From an uncultured Clostridia bacterium (GTDB lineage Bacteria; Bacillota; Clostridia; Christensenellales; Aristaeellaceae), in assembly GCA_934615235.1 (NCBI GenBank), contig CAKTTL010000140.1:1-5740 (forward strand): a stretch of 5,740 nucleotides of DNA, read 5' to 3'. Positions within the stretch are counted from its first letter, which is position 1, and each line of letters begins with the position of its first letter. Shown here one piece after another: positions 5,704 to 5,740 of this stretch. The position numbers were made by a program, and so were the translations under genes. Below the pieces are notes generated by a model. The model ran no database searches. It worked only from the letters and a program-made list of their open reading frames with translations, and was not told the origin of the DNA.

Positions 5704-5740
5704 ATGAAGATAGAAGAATTGCGGGAAAAGCTCCAGGAAT
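5704..5740 (+). CDS. Start of an unidentified gene, cut by the window edge
   Basis: ATG at 5704 opens a frame reading MKIEELREKLQE with no stop before the window ends. The charged, helical opening resembles the first helix of several protein families, for example Xaa-Pro aminopeptidases of the M24 family, but 12 residues cannot identify it. There is no Shine-Dalgarno site before the ATG, and the predicted transcription start lies only about 2 nt upstream, so the message may be leaderless. The true start could instead lie beyond the window. Confidence 0.45.
   Translation, partial: MKIEELREKLQE

Overview
The window looks like a stretch of chromosome from a GC-rich, low-oxygen-type Firmicute, most likely a gut-type Clostridia member. 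The FtsH is of a clostridial type, Shine-Dalgarno sites are strong (AAGGAGG, GGAGGGG), and the promoters are consensus sigma-A type with AT-rich gaps between GC-rich genes. This placement is inference from protein style and base use, not from a marker gene.

Layout, left to right. (1) A tRNA-Ala(CGC) on the minus strand, with its own strong promoter, a short leader hairpin and an A/T-tract region like an UP element. (2) A GC-rich terminator hairpin ending the next minus-strand gene. (3) A 422-aa FAD-dependent oxidoreductase of the PF12831 type, minus strand. (4) A 141-bp divergent control region holding two promoters and a 15-bp direct repeat spaced exactly 21 bp. (5) An AraC-family regulator with a cysteine-rich PocR-like sensor domain, plus strand. 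(6) A 371-aa SGNH/GDSL-type esterase, minus strand, convergent with the regulator with only 4 bp between stop codons. (7) A long hairpin between the esterase and ftsH. (8) ftsH, the membrane AAA+ zinc protease, minus strand, with a consensus promoter and a roughly 100-nt leader containing a large stem-loop. (9) At the right edge, an extended -10 promoter and the first 12 codons of a plus-strand gene whose start is almost at the predicted transcription start.

How they may work together: the regulator, oxidoreductase and esterase look like a small inducible accessory unit, perhaps for handling an acylated or sugar-derived compound, placed between housekeeping genes (tRNA-Ala, ftsH). The control region resembles the araI1-I2 logic: the repeat lies just upstream of a weak, extended -10 oxidoreductase promoter, where an AraC protein would activate, and also overlaps the regulator's own promoter, where it would repress. 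The substrate is unknown. No mobile element, CRISPR array or defence system is visible, and no intergenic gap exceeds 300 bp.
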